A stretch of DNA of 59,232 bases from Anaerolineales bacterium (GCA_025056175.1 JANWWK010000019.1:1-59232), one strand, 5' to 3'. Shown: positions 8,849 through 17,090, counted from the first letter of the stretch. Numbers and translations: made by a program. Notes: a model not told the origin generated them from the letters alone.

Positions 8849-10021
8849 ATGAACAAAAAAACCGTACGAGATATTGACCTGAAAGGCAAGCGCGTTTTCA
8901 TGCGCGTGGATTTCAACGTGCCGATGGCAGAAGGCAAGGTCACCGATGACAAACGAATTCGCGCCGCGCTGCCGACCATTCAGTACGTGCTGGAACAGGG
9001 CGCTTCGGTGTTGCTTGCCAGCCATTTGGGGCGACCCAAAGGCGGCCCCGACCCGGAATTCAGCCTGAAGCCCGCCGCCGAAGTGCTTTCTAACCTGCTC
9101 GGACGCCCCGTCATCATGGCGCCCGATTGCGTTGGGCCGGAAGTGGAAGCAATTGCCCGCAACCTGAAGCCGGGTGAGGTGGTGATGCTTGAAAACACCC
9201 GCTTTCACAAAGGCGAAGAGAAAAACGACCTGGAACTGGCAAAGCAAATGGCCGCGCTGGCCGATGTGTACGTGAACGATGCTTTCGGCTCGGCGCACCG
9301 CGCCCACGCCTCGACCGAAGGCATTGCCCGCTTCCTGCCGGCAGTGGCTGGCTTCCTCATGGAGCAGGAGCTGGAATACCTCGGCAGAGCCATTGCCAAC
9401 CCCGAACATCCGTACATCGCCATTTTGGGTGGGGCAAAAATCAGCGATAAAATCCTGGTCGTCGAAACGCTGGCTTCCCGGTGTGACAAGCTCATCATCG
9501 GTGGCGGCATGGCAAACACTTTCCTGGCTGCCAAAGGCCTGAATATGCAGGAAAGCCTGGTGGAGACCGAATCCATCGAAACCGCCAAAGCCCTGCTCGA
9601 AAAACTGGGCGAAAAACTCGTCCTGCCGGTGGATGCTGTGGTGGCCGACCGCTTCGATGCCGAAGCTGAAAGCCAGGTTGTGGATGTTGAACACATTCCC
9701 GCCGGCTGGCGCATGCTGGATGTGGGGCCAAAGACAATTGAACTGTACAAACAAACCCTGCAGGGCGCCAAACTGATTGTCTGGAACGGACCGGTTGGCG
9801 TCTTCGAGTTCCCCAAATTTGCCGAAGGGACGTTTGCGCTTGCGCGCCTGCTGGCCGAAAGCGGCGCCACGACCGTCATCGGCGGTGGCGACAGTGCCAG
9901 CGCGGTCAAAAAAGCCGGAGTTGCCAAACAGATGACGCACGTCTCCACCGGCGGCGGGGCCAGCCTGGAATTCCTGGAAGGCAAGGAATTGCCCGGCGTG
10001 GCAGCCTTGAACGATAAGTAA
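8849..10021 (+). CDS. pgk: Phosphoglycerate kinase
   Basis: It transfers phosphate from 1,3-bisphosphoglycerate to ADP. The 390-residue protein shows the N-terminal signature [13 protein letters not shown], the [11 protein letters not shown] segment, [16 protein letters not shown], and the C-terminal nucleotide loop [15 protein letters not shown]. Length is normal. The AGGAG site before ATG 8849 is clear. The gene lies 87 bp after gap and 2 bp before a rhodanese gene, so the three are probably one transcript. Confidence 0.97.
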   Translation: MNKKTVRDIDLKGKRVFMRVDFNVPMAEGKVTDDKRIRAALPTIQYVLEQGASVLLASHLGRPKGGPDPEFSLKPAAEVLSNLLGRPVIMAPDCVGPEVEAIARNLKPGEVVMLENTRFHKGEEKNDLELAKQMAALADVYVNDAFGSAHRAHASTEGIARFLPAVAGFLMEQELEYLGRAIANPEHPYIAILGGAKISDKILVVETLASRCDKLIIGGGMANTFLAAKGLNMQESLVETESIETAKALLEKLGEKLVLPVDAVVADRFDAEAESQVVDVEHIPAGWRMLDVGPKTIELYKQTLQGAKLIVWNGPVGVFEFPKFAEGTFALARLLAESGATTVIGGGDSASAVKKAGVAKQMTHVSTGGGASLEFLEGKELPGVAALNDK

Positions 10022-10023
10022 GC

Positions 10024-10377
10024 ATGCAACGCTTCGTCCCCGAAATCAGCGTGCAAGAACTCGCCAAAAAACTCGAGCAGGGTGAGACTTTCACCCTGCT
10101 CGATGTACGTGAAGAGTGGGAAGTGCGTCTGGCGGCCATCCGCGATGCGCGCACCCGGGTCTTACCCATGAGCATACTGGCACAAAAGTTACAGGAAGCC
10201 TTTCCTGAGGATTTGCGCCGCCCCGATGCGCCAATTGTCGTAATGTGTCATCACGGCGTTCGTTCGGCGCAAGTCACAGCCTGGATGCGCCAGAACGGCT
10301 GGCAGAACGTTTACAGCCTGGCCGGCGGCATTGATGCGTATGCCCGCATGGTTGACCCGTCGGTGGGCGCTTACTAA
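10024..10377 (+). CDS. Rhodanese-like domain protein
   Basis: A single-domain rhodanese (sulfurtransferase fold) of 117 residues. The fold is recognised by LLDVREEWE near residue 25 and by the active-site loop with Cys75 in VMCHHGVRSAQ, followed by the GWQNVYSLAGGIDAYA ending typical of GlpE-like proteins. The substrate is unknown; such proteins carry persulfide sulfur. The start is 2 bp after pgk, and its stop overlaps the stop of the convergent aminopeptidase gene by 4 bases. No signal peptide, so it is cytoplasmic. Confidence 0.9.
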   Translation: MQRFVPEISVQELAKKLEQGETFTLLDVREEWEVRLAAIRDARTRVLPMSILAQKLQEAFPEDLRRPDAPIVVMCHHGVRSAQVTAWMRQNGWQNVYSLAGGIDAYARMVDPSVGAY

Positions 10378-11477
10378 AAGACAAATTGCCCGTTACGGTA
10401 GATGACCTGCCCATCTACAGCCATCTCGGCATCCTGCCGCATATCACAAATCATATCCCAGTGAATGACGCTGTGGTTTTTAGAGCCGGTTTCCGGGTAA
10501 CCTGCGCCCAGCGCCATGTGAAATGTGCCGCCGATTTTCTCATCAAACAGGATGTTGCCCGTAAAACGGTCAATCTCAAAGTTCGTGCCGATGGCAAACT
10601 CTCCAACATAGCGCGCACCGGCATCCGCACCAAGCATTTCCAGCAAAAAGGCTTCGTTTTTTTCCGCGCTGGCGCGCTCCACCCGTCCCTCAGAAAAAAA
10701 CAACTCAATGCCCTCCACCGCCACGCCGTTGTAAATGGCTGGATAGGTGAATCTGACCCACCCATTGACCGATTCCTCCACCGGGCCGGTGTAGATTTCA
10801 CCGTCGGGCATGTTGTGCGTGCCAGATGAATTCATGAACGTGCGGTCTCGAATAGAGAGAGTCAAATCCACGTTTGGACCGCGCAGGGTGACCTGGTGGT
10901 GACCCTGCATCTGCGCAATCATACGCGCCTGCTCGGCTTCTACGTTCTTCCAATAAGAGACCGGGTCGGCTTCGTCGGCGTGGCAGGCGCGAAAAACAAA
11001 ATCCTGATAGACATTCCATTCCATACCCGCTTCACGGGCATAGCCTTCGGTCGGGAAGAGCGTGGTCAACCAGCGCAATTCACCAGCTGCGCCACGCCGC
11101 ATTTGGGTCTGAAGGATAGGCGCAAGCGCTTTCTGACGGCGGCCTAATCGGGCCGGGTCAAAACCGGAAAGCGCACGCGGGTTCATAGAAGAATGAATGC
11201 GGATGCGCGACTCGAAAGTTTCGTAAGCCAGTTTTTGAAAGGTGGGAGGATAGTCTAACTGCCCATCGCCGGCTTTCTCGAAGAAAATTTCCTGCTGGTC
11301 AGAGAACTCCATCAGCACGTGCGGATGCGCGCCGACTTCTAAGGCGCGGACATACAGAGCGCGAATGAGAGGTTCAGCAGCTGTGGTGCCTTCGATGAGA
11401 ACCCGGTCGCCTGAGACCAGACGGGTCGAATAATCTACCAGGATGCGCGCAAAGCGCTCGATGCGAGGGTCGGTCAC
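10374..11477 (-). CDS. M29-family metal aminopeptidase
   Basis: A thermophilic-type aminopeptidase (AmpS/AmpT, family M29) that removes N-terminal residues from peptides with a dinuclear metal centre. The 367-residue protein begins TDPRIERFARILVDYSTRL. Near the end it has the family stretch with HSVIHWDMICDM, which supplies metal ligands. I chose the GTG at 11477 because GGAGGA sits 6 nt upstream. A longer in-frame reading to 11522 would cover the -10 box TATAAT at about 11511-11516. Its stop codon overlaps that of the rhodanese gene. Confidence 0.9.
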   Translation of the reverse strand: MTDPRIERFARILVDYSTRLVSGDRVLIEGTTAAEPLIRALYVRALEVGAHPHVLMEFSDQQEIFFEKAGDGQLDYPPTFQKLAYETFESRIRIHSSMNPRALSGFDPARLGRRQKALAPILQTQMRRGAAGELRWLTTLFPTEGYAREAGMEWNVYQDFVFRACHADEADPVSYWKNVEAEQARMIAQMQGHHQVTLRGPNVDLTLSIRDRTFMNSSGTHNMPDGEIYTGPVEESVNGWVRFTYPAIYNGVAVEGIELFFSEGRVERASAEKNEAFLLEMLGADAGARYVGEFAIGTNFEIDRFTGNILFDEKIGGTFHMALGAGYPETGSKNHSVIHWDMICDMRQDAEMAVDGQVIYRNGQFVF

Positions 11478-11510
11478 AAAAATCCTCCGCCACAACCAGA
11501 ATACACTCAT

Positions 11511-11516
11511 TATACA
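11511..11516 (-). promoter_or_regulatory. -10 box of the M29 aminopeptidase gene
   Basis: On the minus strand TATAAT lies about 33 bp before the GTG start and right after the terminator of the M50 gene. A -35 would fall in the terminator stem and is not clear. Confidence 0.45.
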
Positions 11517-11517
11517 C

Positions 11518-11555
11518 CCCAAAAACTCCCGAAAGGGGCTTCCTTTCGGGAGTTT
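11518..11555 (-). terminator. Terminator downstream of the M50 protease gene
   Basis: A 14-bp perfect stem AAACTCCCGAAAGG (11523-11536) with CCTTTCGGGAGTTT (11542-11555) and a 5-nt loop. On the minus strand the stem is followed by a T-run, so it ends the M50 transcript directly before the promoter of the next gene. Confidence 0.85.
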
Positions 11556-11559
11556 GCGC

Positions 11560-12657
11560 CTACAAAACTGGCACGTTGGCTCTGGCCCGCAGCGCGGAGC
11601 GAATCATCAGATATTCGGTGATGTTTTCCGGTGTGATGATGCCAACCAGTTGCCCACCGTGCGTCACCGGCAGAACGGGGATGCCGCATTCCTGCAAACG
11701 CAGCAGCGCATTTTCCACCATTTCGTAACTATCTACTATCGGCAGGTTGACGTGCATTACCTGGCTGACGGGCCAATCTTCCCCGTGTTGGGTGAGGGCT
11801 TTCAGGAAATCATCACGGGTGACAATGCCCAGCACGCGGCCATCTTCCACCACCGGAAAATCACGCTGTGAGCCGGCCAGGACGAGTTGTACCATACGTG
11901 CCAGCGTATCGCGCGGCGAGAGCGTCTCGAAATCGGTCAACATGGCGCGGGACACCGGAATGCCACCCAGCGCGTTCTTCATCTGCACCATGCTGGCTTC
12001 CTGCGAAGCGCCCATCCACACAAAGAAGGCGATGAAAAGCAGGAACGGATTGGTGAACAAACCAATGAACCCGAACAGGAAGGCCAATCCCTGCCCGACC
12101 GTTGCGGCAATTTGCGTGGCGCGGACATAGTCCATGTTCATTGCCAGCACCGCACGCAGCACCCGTCCACCATCCATCGGGAAGGCCGGAATCAGGTTGA
12201 ACGCCACCAGAAAGATGTTGACCATCATCAGGCGTTCAACGAAGGAGCCGGTTGCCAGAGTCAACTCGCGCAGCGGCACAAGGGTATCGGTAAAGACCAG
12301 CCAGGCAAACAGGGCTGCGGCAATGACGACATTGACCGCCGGGCCGGCCAGCGCCACCCACAGCTCCTGAATCGGTTTATCGGGCATCCGCTCCAAACGC
12401 GCCACCCCACCAATGGGATAAAGCGTGATGTCGCGGGTACGCACGCCGAATTTACGCGCCGTGAGTGCATGTCCATATTCGTGCAAAGTCACGGCAGCAA
12501 ACAAGAGCAGGATAAACGCCACGCCTTCCAGCGCGCCTGACAGCGTGCCGGTCTGTTGCCAGTAAACAAAACCATACCACGCCACAATCAACAAGAAAGT
12601 TGCATGGACGAAGACGTCAATCCCTGCAAACGTTCCAAGTTTCCACTGCCACTTCAT
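11560..12657 (-). CDS. Site-2-protease-like M50 metallopeptidase with two CBS domains
   Basis: An intramembrane zinc protease of the M50 family. The 365-residue protein has the HEYGH zinc motif (His59, Glu60, His63) in an early membrane helix and the second metal motif in NLIPAFPMDGGRVLRAVLA (about 165-183). A pair of CBS domains follows (about 245-360). CBS domains bind adenine nucleotides, so activity may respond to energy state. This architecture is widespread, and substrates are generally unknown. Start ATG 12657 has GGAGGT 4-5 nt upstream. Its leader contains a possible hairpin at 12703-12772. It ends at a strong terminator and looks monocistronic. Confidence 0.9.
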   Translation of the reverse strand: MKWQWKLGTFAGIDVFVHATFLLIVAWYGFVYWQQTGTLSGALEGVAFILLLFAAVTLHEYGHALTARKFGVRTRDITLYPIGGVARLERMPDKPIQELWVALAGPAVNVVIAAALFAWLVFTDTLVPLRELTLATGSFVERLMMVNIFLVAFNLIPAFPMDGGRVLRAVLAMNMDYVRATQIAATVGQGLAFLFGFIGLFTNPFLLFIAFFVWMGASQEASMVQMKNALGGIPVSRAMLTDFETLSPRDTLARMVQLVLAGSQRDFPVVEDGRVLGIVTRDDFLKALTQHGEDWPVSQVMHVNLPIVDSYEMVENALLRLQECGIPVLPVTHGGQLVGIITPENITEYLMIRSALRARANVPVL

Positions 12658-13080
12658 GGGTCACCTCCATTTCCGCGAGAAAACCAGTCAACCATCCTGT
12701 CCCATCCTGCCGCATGAATGCCCGGGCTGTTCATCCAAACCCTTCTGAAAAGGGTATGTGATAGGCAGGATGCAAGAGCTTCCAGGCCTGTTCACATCGC
12801 TTGAGATTGTATTCCCCAAGCATAAGACAAGCATTATAGGAATCAAAGAACACTGTATACATCGTTGTTGGGCAACTATCCACCCTGACCGTAAGCATCT
12901 TCCACCCCCTACACGGCAGCAGGAGAGGGAAACGTCCGCTACGTTTTTTGTGAAACAACGCACGAAACGCGCTAAAATAAAAGCAGAGTTCAGGCCGGCG
13001 GCGACCCGCAAGCAGTTCGACGCAAAGTGCTGAGCGGGTTTGACCCCCAGCCTCAGGGTTCCGGTATTCAGGAGGCTTTC
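12658..13080. other. 423-bp intergenic region with two divergent leaders
   Basis: No believable gene is present; the short open frames lack family features and ribosome sites. On the minus side, upstream of the M50 gene, CATCCTGCC (12703-12711) pairs with GGCAGGATG (12764-12772) around an inner hairpin ACCCTT/AAGGGT (12739-12755). Possible minus-strand -10 boxes (TATAAT, TACAAT) lie at 12833-12838 and 12806-12811. On the plus side, a -10 box TAAAAT at 12973-12978 precedes a structured leader described separately. Confidence 0.5.
12973..13080 (+). promoter_or_regulatory. Structured leader of the NodB-like gene with a sequestered ribosome binding site
   Basis: After the -10 box TAAAAT (12973-12978), the leader can fold a hairpin ACCCGC-A-AGCA (13004-13014) with TGCT-GA-GCGGGT (13028-13039). 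The loop contains GACGCAAAG. Nearer the gene, AGCCTC (13049-13054) is fully complementary to GAGGCT (13072-13077), which overlaps the AGGAGG ribosome binding site of the ATG at 13081. GGGT (13036-13039) can instead pair with ACCC (13043-13046), enclosed by CTGAG/CTCAG. The alternatives suggest translational control. The family is not recognised. Confidence 0.4.
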
Positions 13081-13836
13081 ATGACTCTTCCAGGCGACCC
13101 CAATCTGGCACGACGCATCCCGGCCATCGAATATCACGATACCGAATACAAGGGCGGACAAACTGTGCAAATGACGACCCCCTGGTTCCTGGCGCAGATG
13201 GAATGGCTAAACGACAACGGCTATTACACTCTCAACAACGAAGAAATGTTGCGCTTCGTACAGGGCGAATATCAACCTCCCAAACGCTCGTGTTTTCTGC
13301 GTTTTGATGTGGGCATGCCCATTTACCGCAACCTGCAAGAAGTCATCGTGCCAACGCTGGTGCGATATGGCTTCCGCGCCACCTTTTTCGTGCTGACCAG
13401 CGCCATCAAAGAGAGCAGCAATACCAACGATGTGTGCTGGAGCCACCTGCGAGAGTGGGAACAAACCGGGCTGATAGAAATCGGCTCACACGGAGTGTAT
13501 CATCCCGATTACCGCACAGCCTCGACGGCCACCCGCGTTTGGGATGCCCGGGAAAGCAAGCGCATCATCGAAAGCCAACTCGGACATCCCATCCGTTTTT
13601 TTGCCTTCCCGTTTGATTCTGTACCGAACAACCCCGGCGCGCTTTTGAAATTGTTTGGCTATCAGTTGGGATTTGCGGGAAATTCGCGCATCAAAGACCG
13701 CAGCATCCTGTTCAAAGACCCCAACCCATATTCTTTGCCGTGCTATTACCCCTATAGTTACCGCAAAATCTACCCGCAAATTACCGGCACGGCACGTTTA
13801 ACCTTTGGACAGATGATAGAAGCGGCCATCCGCTGA
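13081..13836 (+). CDS. Polysaccharide deacetylase (NodB)-like protein, altered metal site
   Basis: A protein with the NodB homology fold, 251 residues, no signal peptide. Motif 1, normally TFDDG, reads RFDVG with Asp76 kept but the metal-binding second Asp replaced by Val77. Motif 2 is intact as SHGVYH (His137, His141). The FFAFPFDS segment near 175 corresponds to motif 3. Members deacetylate N-acetyl sugars or act on related amides, but loss of the second Asp makes ordinary zinc-dependent catalysis doubtful. ATG 13081 follows AGGAGG at 10 nt; an upstream in-frame ATG at 13027 lies within leader structure and was rejected. Convergent with the next gene. Confidence 0.8.
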   Translation: MTLPGDPNLARRIPAIEYHDTEYKGGQTVQMTTPWFLAQMEWLNDNGYYTLNNEEMLRFVQGEYQPPKRSCFLRFDVGMPIYRNLQEVIVPTLVRYGFRATFFVLTSAIKESSNTNDVCWSHLREWEQTGLIEIGSHGVYHPDYRTASTATRVWDARESKRIIESQLGHPIRFFAFPFDSVPNNPGALLKLFGYQLGFAGNSRIKDRSILFKDPNPYSLPCYYPYSYRKIYPQITGTARLTFGQMIEAAIR

Positions 13837-13839
13837 ACT

Positions 13840-14643
13840 TCAGGCTGCAACGGTGTAGGAGAGGAGTATCCACCCCTGGCCGGCAACTTCGCCCCAGCCA
13901 TTTAGCTCGCGTGTAATTTCGACCACCTGGTCTTTGCGCAAGGTGCCGACCTGTGGGGCATTGAGCGCCGGTTCTTTGCGAACGTTAAGCGAAGCGATAT
14001 TGACGCGCACACGCCGCGTCAGACGAAATCCCAGCGCATTCGCAGGAATCAGTGCCGAACGTTCTGGAATGGGCAGCAACGAATCGCTAGCGGTATCACG
14101 CCAGGCGCGCCAAAACAAATCGAGTGGCAAGGGGCGTGCAGCGCCGGTGAGCGCATCGGAGCGGGCGGGGTCGTGCAGATAGACGTTGCGAATATCCAGG
14201 CCAACTGCCACCACAAAATGCAGTCCTCCCGGCGCCGCAGCGAGCCAGCCTGCTTCGGTCAGGGTGTGCGCACGAAGCGGCAAGAGCAGTGGTTTGCCGG
14301 CGGCAAGCGCAACGAAAACATCCTGCATCCCCAGGCCATTCCGCACTTCAGCGGTAAGGCCGAGCGTGGCAAACGCAGCGCGCAACTGCGGCAGAGTAAA
14401 AGGTGCATCGCCGGGCAGGGCAAAACGCGCCGAGAAGACATCCGGCGTAAACGCCGAAAGCGGCTGATAGGCGCGCAAAAGCATCACCGCTGCCGCGGCG
14501 CCGCTATCATTCTGACGCGAGTCGGCGCCCGGCCCAAACTGAGAAACAAACGGCACGGGCAAGGTAACAAGCGGGCGGAAAGCCCCCTCCAGCGTCAATT
14601 CAACGGTCAAGCCGGTATCGAGGGATTCGACCTGATAGCGCAT
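13840..14643 (-). CDS. C39-like papain-fold protein with C-terminal SH3b domain, Cys replaced by Ser
   Basis: A 267-residue protein. Residues about 30-200 resemble Peptidase_C39_2 domains: SRQNDSGAAAAVMLL corresponds to the QxDCGP active-site helix, and GLHFVVAVGLDIRNVYLHDP to the catalytic His strand and following Asp. The nucleophilic Cys is replaced by Ser47, encoded AGC, a single base from TGC. Residues about 215-267 form a bacterial SH3 domain with VNIASLNVRKEPALNAPQVG. No signal peptide is evident. The protein may be a pseudoenzyme that binds peptides or cell wall, or a Ser variant. It lies downstream of the 173-residue gene on the same strand. Confidence 0.7.
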   Translation of the reverse strand: MRYQVESLDTGLTVELTLEGAFRPLVTLPVPFVSQFGPGADSRQNDSGAAAAVMLLRAYQPLSAFTPDVFSARFALPGDAPFTLPQLRAAFATLGLTAEVRNGLGMQDVFVALAAGKPLLLPLRAHTLTEAGWLAAAPGGLHFVVAVGLDIRNVYLHDPARSDALTGAARPLPLDLFWRAWRDTASDSLLPIPERSALIPANALGFRLTRRVRVNIASLNVRKEPALNAPQVGTLRKDQVVEITRELNGWGEVAGQGWILLSYTVAA

Positions 14644-14709
14644 TGCCCATCTCTTCGGGGAAAAAAGTGACCGCCATCGGCAAGATGACAGTCACTCTAA
14701 CGCAAGAAA

Positions 14710-15231
14710 TTACTTTGAGCCGCTCACCACTTCATAACGGCGGTCGAAGGTGTTGACCGCCTCGCGGTTGAGCGAGGTGAGATGCCGGATGGCCGCTGGC
14801 AAAGCCTCGGGCGTGCCGAGCGATTGTTCGACCGTATCAAGCGCAGCGTTGATTTGCTCTCCCAGTTCGAAGAAGGCATTATCGAACGCGTAGAGCTGCG
14901 CCAGTTCCTGCTCATTGATTTTGACAGCGTCGAAAAAGCCGGCGTAACCATAAGTGGCATTGCGAATTTTATCGGTAAACGTACGCATCAGAACGGCAGC
15001 TTTTTCCATGTCATCCACGAATTCGATAGCGCCCTGCTGAATAAGCTCGCTCTGCAAAGCCGAAAGCCGCTTATAAAGTTCCTCGAAACGGCGCGCTACC
15101 GTATCGCGCAACAATTTATCGGCAGCACGGCGCTTTTCGCGTTCGATGTAACCGCTGAAACCGGGGATGTACGAAATCAGTTTGGTAAGCGCATCCTGGT
15201 CGGCGCTCACGCGTCCGTAATAATCGCTCAT
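14710..15231 (-). CDS. Conserved helical protein of unknown function
   Basis: A 173-residue charged, predicted all-helical protein without signal peptide or membrane segment. It begins MSDYYGRVSADQDALTKLIS, then has IPGFSGYIEREKRRAADKLLR and long amphipathic helices. No catalytic motif can be recognised. A GGAGGA ribosome binding site sits just before the ATG. A -10 box TATAAT on the minus strand (15271-15276) gives a leader of about 35 nt. It is divergent from the aldolase gene and is followed after 66 bp by the C39-like gene. I do not assign a function. Confidence 0.8.
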   Translation of the reverse strand: MSDYYGRVSADQDALTKLISYIPGFSGYIEREKRRAADKLLRDTVARRFEELYKRLSALQSELIQQGAIEFVDDMEKAAVLMRTFTDKIRNATYGYAGFFDAVKINEQELAQLYAFDNAFFELGEQINAALDTVEQSLGTPEALPAAIRHLTSLNREAVNTFDRRYEVVSGSK

Positions 15232-15263
15232 GGGTTCCTCCTGGAAAGATGAGTCGGGACGAT

Positions 15264-15295
15264 TTGGTTCATTATAGCCTGTATTTGTGTATAAT
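15264..15295. promoter_or_regulatory. Back-to-back -10 boxes between the unknown gene and fba
   Basis: On the plus strand TATAAT lies at 15290-15295 with possible -35 elements TTGGTT (15264-15269) or TTCATT (15268-15273, 16-bp spacing). On the minus strand TATAAT lies at 15271-15276. The two promoters overlap, so their activities may interfere. Confidence 0.5.
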
Positions 15296-15389
15296 CAAGC
15301 AGGCCACACCGTCATTTACGCAGTTTTGTACGGGAAGTTGCACACCCTCCCGCTTCGGCGGGTGAATTTCTGAAAGAGAGGATACTGCC

Positions 15390-16340
15390 ATGATTGTCAC
15401 CACCAAAAAGTTGTTCGAGGCCGCTTATGGCAAGTATGCCATTGGCGCATACAACATCAATAACCTGGAGCAGGCCATGGGCCTGTTTCGCGGTAACGTA
15501 GAAAGCAAGGCGCCGTTCATCATCCAAATCAGCAAAGGCGCCCGTTCGTATACGCACAAAAAGATGCTCGAAGCGATGATTCGCGCGGCAGATGAGATTT
15601 TCCCGGAAGCCATTTTTGCCGTTCATTTGGACCATGGCGACGAACAAACCTGCTACGACTGCATCGAAAGCGGTTTCTACTCTTCGGTAATGATTGACGC
15701 CAGCCACGAGCCATTCGAGAAGAACGTGGAAATTACCCGCCGTGTGGTAGAAGCTGCCCACGCACGCGGGATTGTGGTCGAAGCGGAACTGGGGCAATTG
15801 GGCGGTGTGGAAGAGCATGTAAGCGTAGACGAAGCCAACGCGCATCTGACCGACCCCGACCAGGCCAAACAATTCGTGGAACTGACGGGCTGTGACTCGC
15901 TGGCCTGCGCCATCGGCACCAGTCACGGCGCTTATAAATTCACCGGCAACCAGGGCCTGCGCTTCGATGTCCTGGCAGAAATTCAAAAACGTCTACCGGG
16001 CTTTCCGCTGGTTATGCACGGCTCCAGTTCGGTGCCGCAAGAAGAAGTGGAGCGCATCAACGCGGCAGGCGGTAGTATTAAGGGCGCTAAAGGGGTAGAT
16101 GAGAACGAATTTGCCCGCGCCGCCACGCTTGGCGTGACCAAAGTGAACATTGATACCGATGGCCGTCTGGTGTGGACGCGCGTTCACCGCGAATATTTCC
16201 GTGACCATCCCGCCGAGTTCGACCTGCGCCCCATCGGCAAGGTCTTCATGGCCGAGTATGCCAAATTCATCGCGCACAAGAACGAAAAACTCGGCTCCGC
16301 CGGGCGGCTCGACGAAGTGCGCGCCATGCTGGGTAAGTAA
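15390..16340 (+). CDS. fba: Class II fructose-1,6-bisphosphate aldolase
   Basis: It cleaves fructose 1,6-bisphosphate to the two triose phosphates using a divalent metal. The 316-residue protein has VHLDHGDEQTCYDCIESGF with the zinc-binding His, SVMIDASHEPFEKNVE, and the later metal/phosphate sites LACAIGTSHGAYKF and MHGSSSVPQE. Related ketose-bisphosphate aldolases (tagatose type) look similar, so the exact substrate is an inference from the glycolytic company. A terminator follows at 16348-16378. The leader is about 88 nt after the TATAAT box. Confidence 0.93.
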   Translation: MIVTTKKLFEAAYGKYAIGAYNINNLEQAMGLFRGNVESKAPFIIQISKGARSYTHKKMLEAMIRAADEIFPEAIFAVHLDHGDEQTCYDCIESGFYSSVMIDASHEPFEKNVEITRRVVEAAHARGIVVEAELGQLGGVEEHVSVDEANAHLTDPDQAKQFVELTGCDSLACAIGTSHGAYKFTGNQGLRFDVLAEIQKRLPGFPLVMHGSSSVPQEEVERINAAGGSIKGAKGVDENEFARAATLGVTKVNIDTDGRLVWTRVHREYFRDHPAEFDLRPIGKVFMAEYAKFIAHKNEKLGSAGRLDEVRAMLGK

Positions 16341-16347
16341 CTGCCCA

Positions 16348-16378
16348 ACAGCCCCAGGGTATCTGGGGCTGTTTTTTT
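16348..16378 (+). terminator. Terminator after fba
   Basis: Stem ACAGCCCCAG (16348-16357) with CTGGGGCTGT (16363-16372), a 5-nt loop and a T7 run. The next gene starts only 7 bp later. Confidence 0.9.
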
Positions 16379-16384
16379 CCTGCT

Positions 16385-17020
16385 ATGGCTCAACTCATCG
16401 CCATCGTCGGTCCCAGTGGAGCAGGCAAAACCAGCCTGGCGCACGCTCTGCGCATGTCTTACCCGTTTGCGCTGGGTTTGGAACAACACACCGAACGTCC
16501 GTTTCAGGCTTTATTTCAAAGCGATGCCCGCTGGGCGCTTGCCAACCAGTTTGATTATCTGCTCCTGCGCGCCGAGCAGGAACGCACGCTGCGACGCGCT
16601 GCCGCGCCCGGTCTGCTGGATGGCGGACTGGAACAGGATTTTCACGGCTTTACACGCCTGTTTCGCGCCCGCAATTACCTGAACGAAGCCGAATTCGACC
16701 TGTGCCGACGCCTGTATCTGACCATCCGTATCGGTCAGCCGCCGCCAGACCTGGTGATTGCTTTGCAGGTTTCGGAAGCCGAGCTGGCCCGCCGCCTGCA
16801 CCTGCGCGAACGCATCAACATTACCCAACCGGAAGATAACGCCCTGCTCAGCGCTTACCTGAATGAGTGGCTGACCTCGCTGCCTGCGACGCAGGTTGTG
16901 CGCGTGGATGTTTCGACTGCACGCCCCGATTATAGCGACGTCATCCCGCATCTTCTTGCTGAACTGCGCGCCCGGCTGGGGCTGGATGCCGGCACGTATG
17001 AGACGGGATACATTCCCTAG
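16385..17020 (+). CDS. P-loop nucleoside kinase-like protein (dNK family-like)
   Basis: A 211-residue P-loop NTPase. The Walker A motif GPSGAGKTS is at residues 9-17. The order ERPF near 40, LLDGGLEQDFHGFTRLF near 80 and the Arg-rich lid RRLHLRERINI near 140 resembles deoxynucleoside kinases (PF01712), which phosphorylate deoxynucleosides for salvage. The usual DRS motif after the lid strand is DGG here, so specificity is uncertain. It begins 7 bp after the fba terminator and has no visible promoter or ribosome site, so expression may depend on terminator read-through. Confidence 0.7.
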   Translation: MAQLIAIVGPSGAGKTSLAHALRMSYPFALGLEQHTERPFQALFQSDARWALANQFDYLLLRAEQERTLRRAAAPGLLDGGLEQDFHGFTRLFRARNYLNEAEFDLCRRLYLTIRIGQPPPDLVIALQVSEAELARRLHLRERINITQPEDNALLSAYLNEWLTSLPATQVVRVDVSTARPDYSDVIPHLLAELRARLGLDAGTYETGYIP

Positions 17021-17061
17021 CCGCCCGCGTGTGTTCTTACACAATTCTGACGGGTTTTTGT

Positions 17062-17090
17062 TTGACACAGTCACGCGCTTGCACTAGAAT
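17062..17090 (+). promoter_or_regulatory. Consensus promoter of the pirin gene
   Basis: TTGACA (17062-17067), 17-bp spacer, TAGAAT (17085-17090). This is the best -35/-10 match on the plus strand and gives a leader of about 40 nt. Confidence 0.8.

Noticed and set aside
11478-11522. Longer N-terminus for the M29 aminopeptidase
   Set aside because: It would translate through the -10 box TATAAT; GTG 11477 has an ideal GGAGGA site.
12990-13065. c-di-GMP (GEMM-I) riboswitch upstream of the NodB-like gene
   Set aside because: Only the GACGCAAAG string matches; the tetraloop-capped P2 helix and the GGCAAACC strand could not be found. Kept only as an unclassified leader.
12688-13170. Minus-strand frame of 160 codons in the 12.7-13.1 kb spacer
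   Set aside because: Covers the plus-strand promoter and leader, runs into the NodB-like gene, has no ribosome site and no recognisable family.
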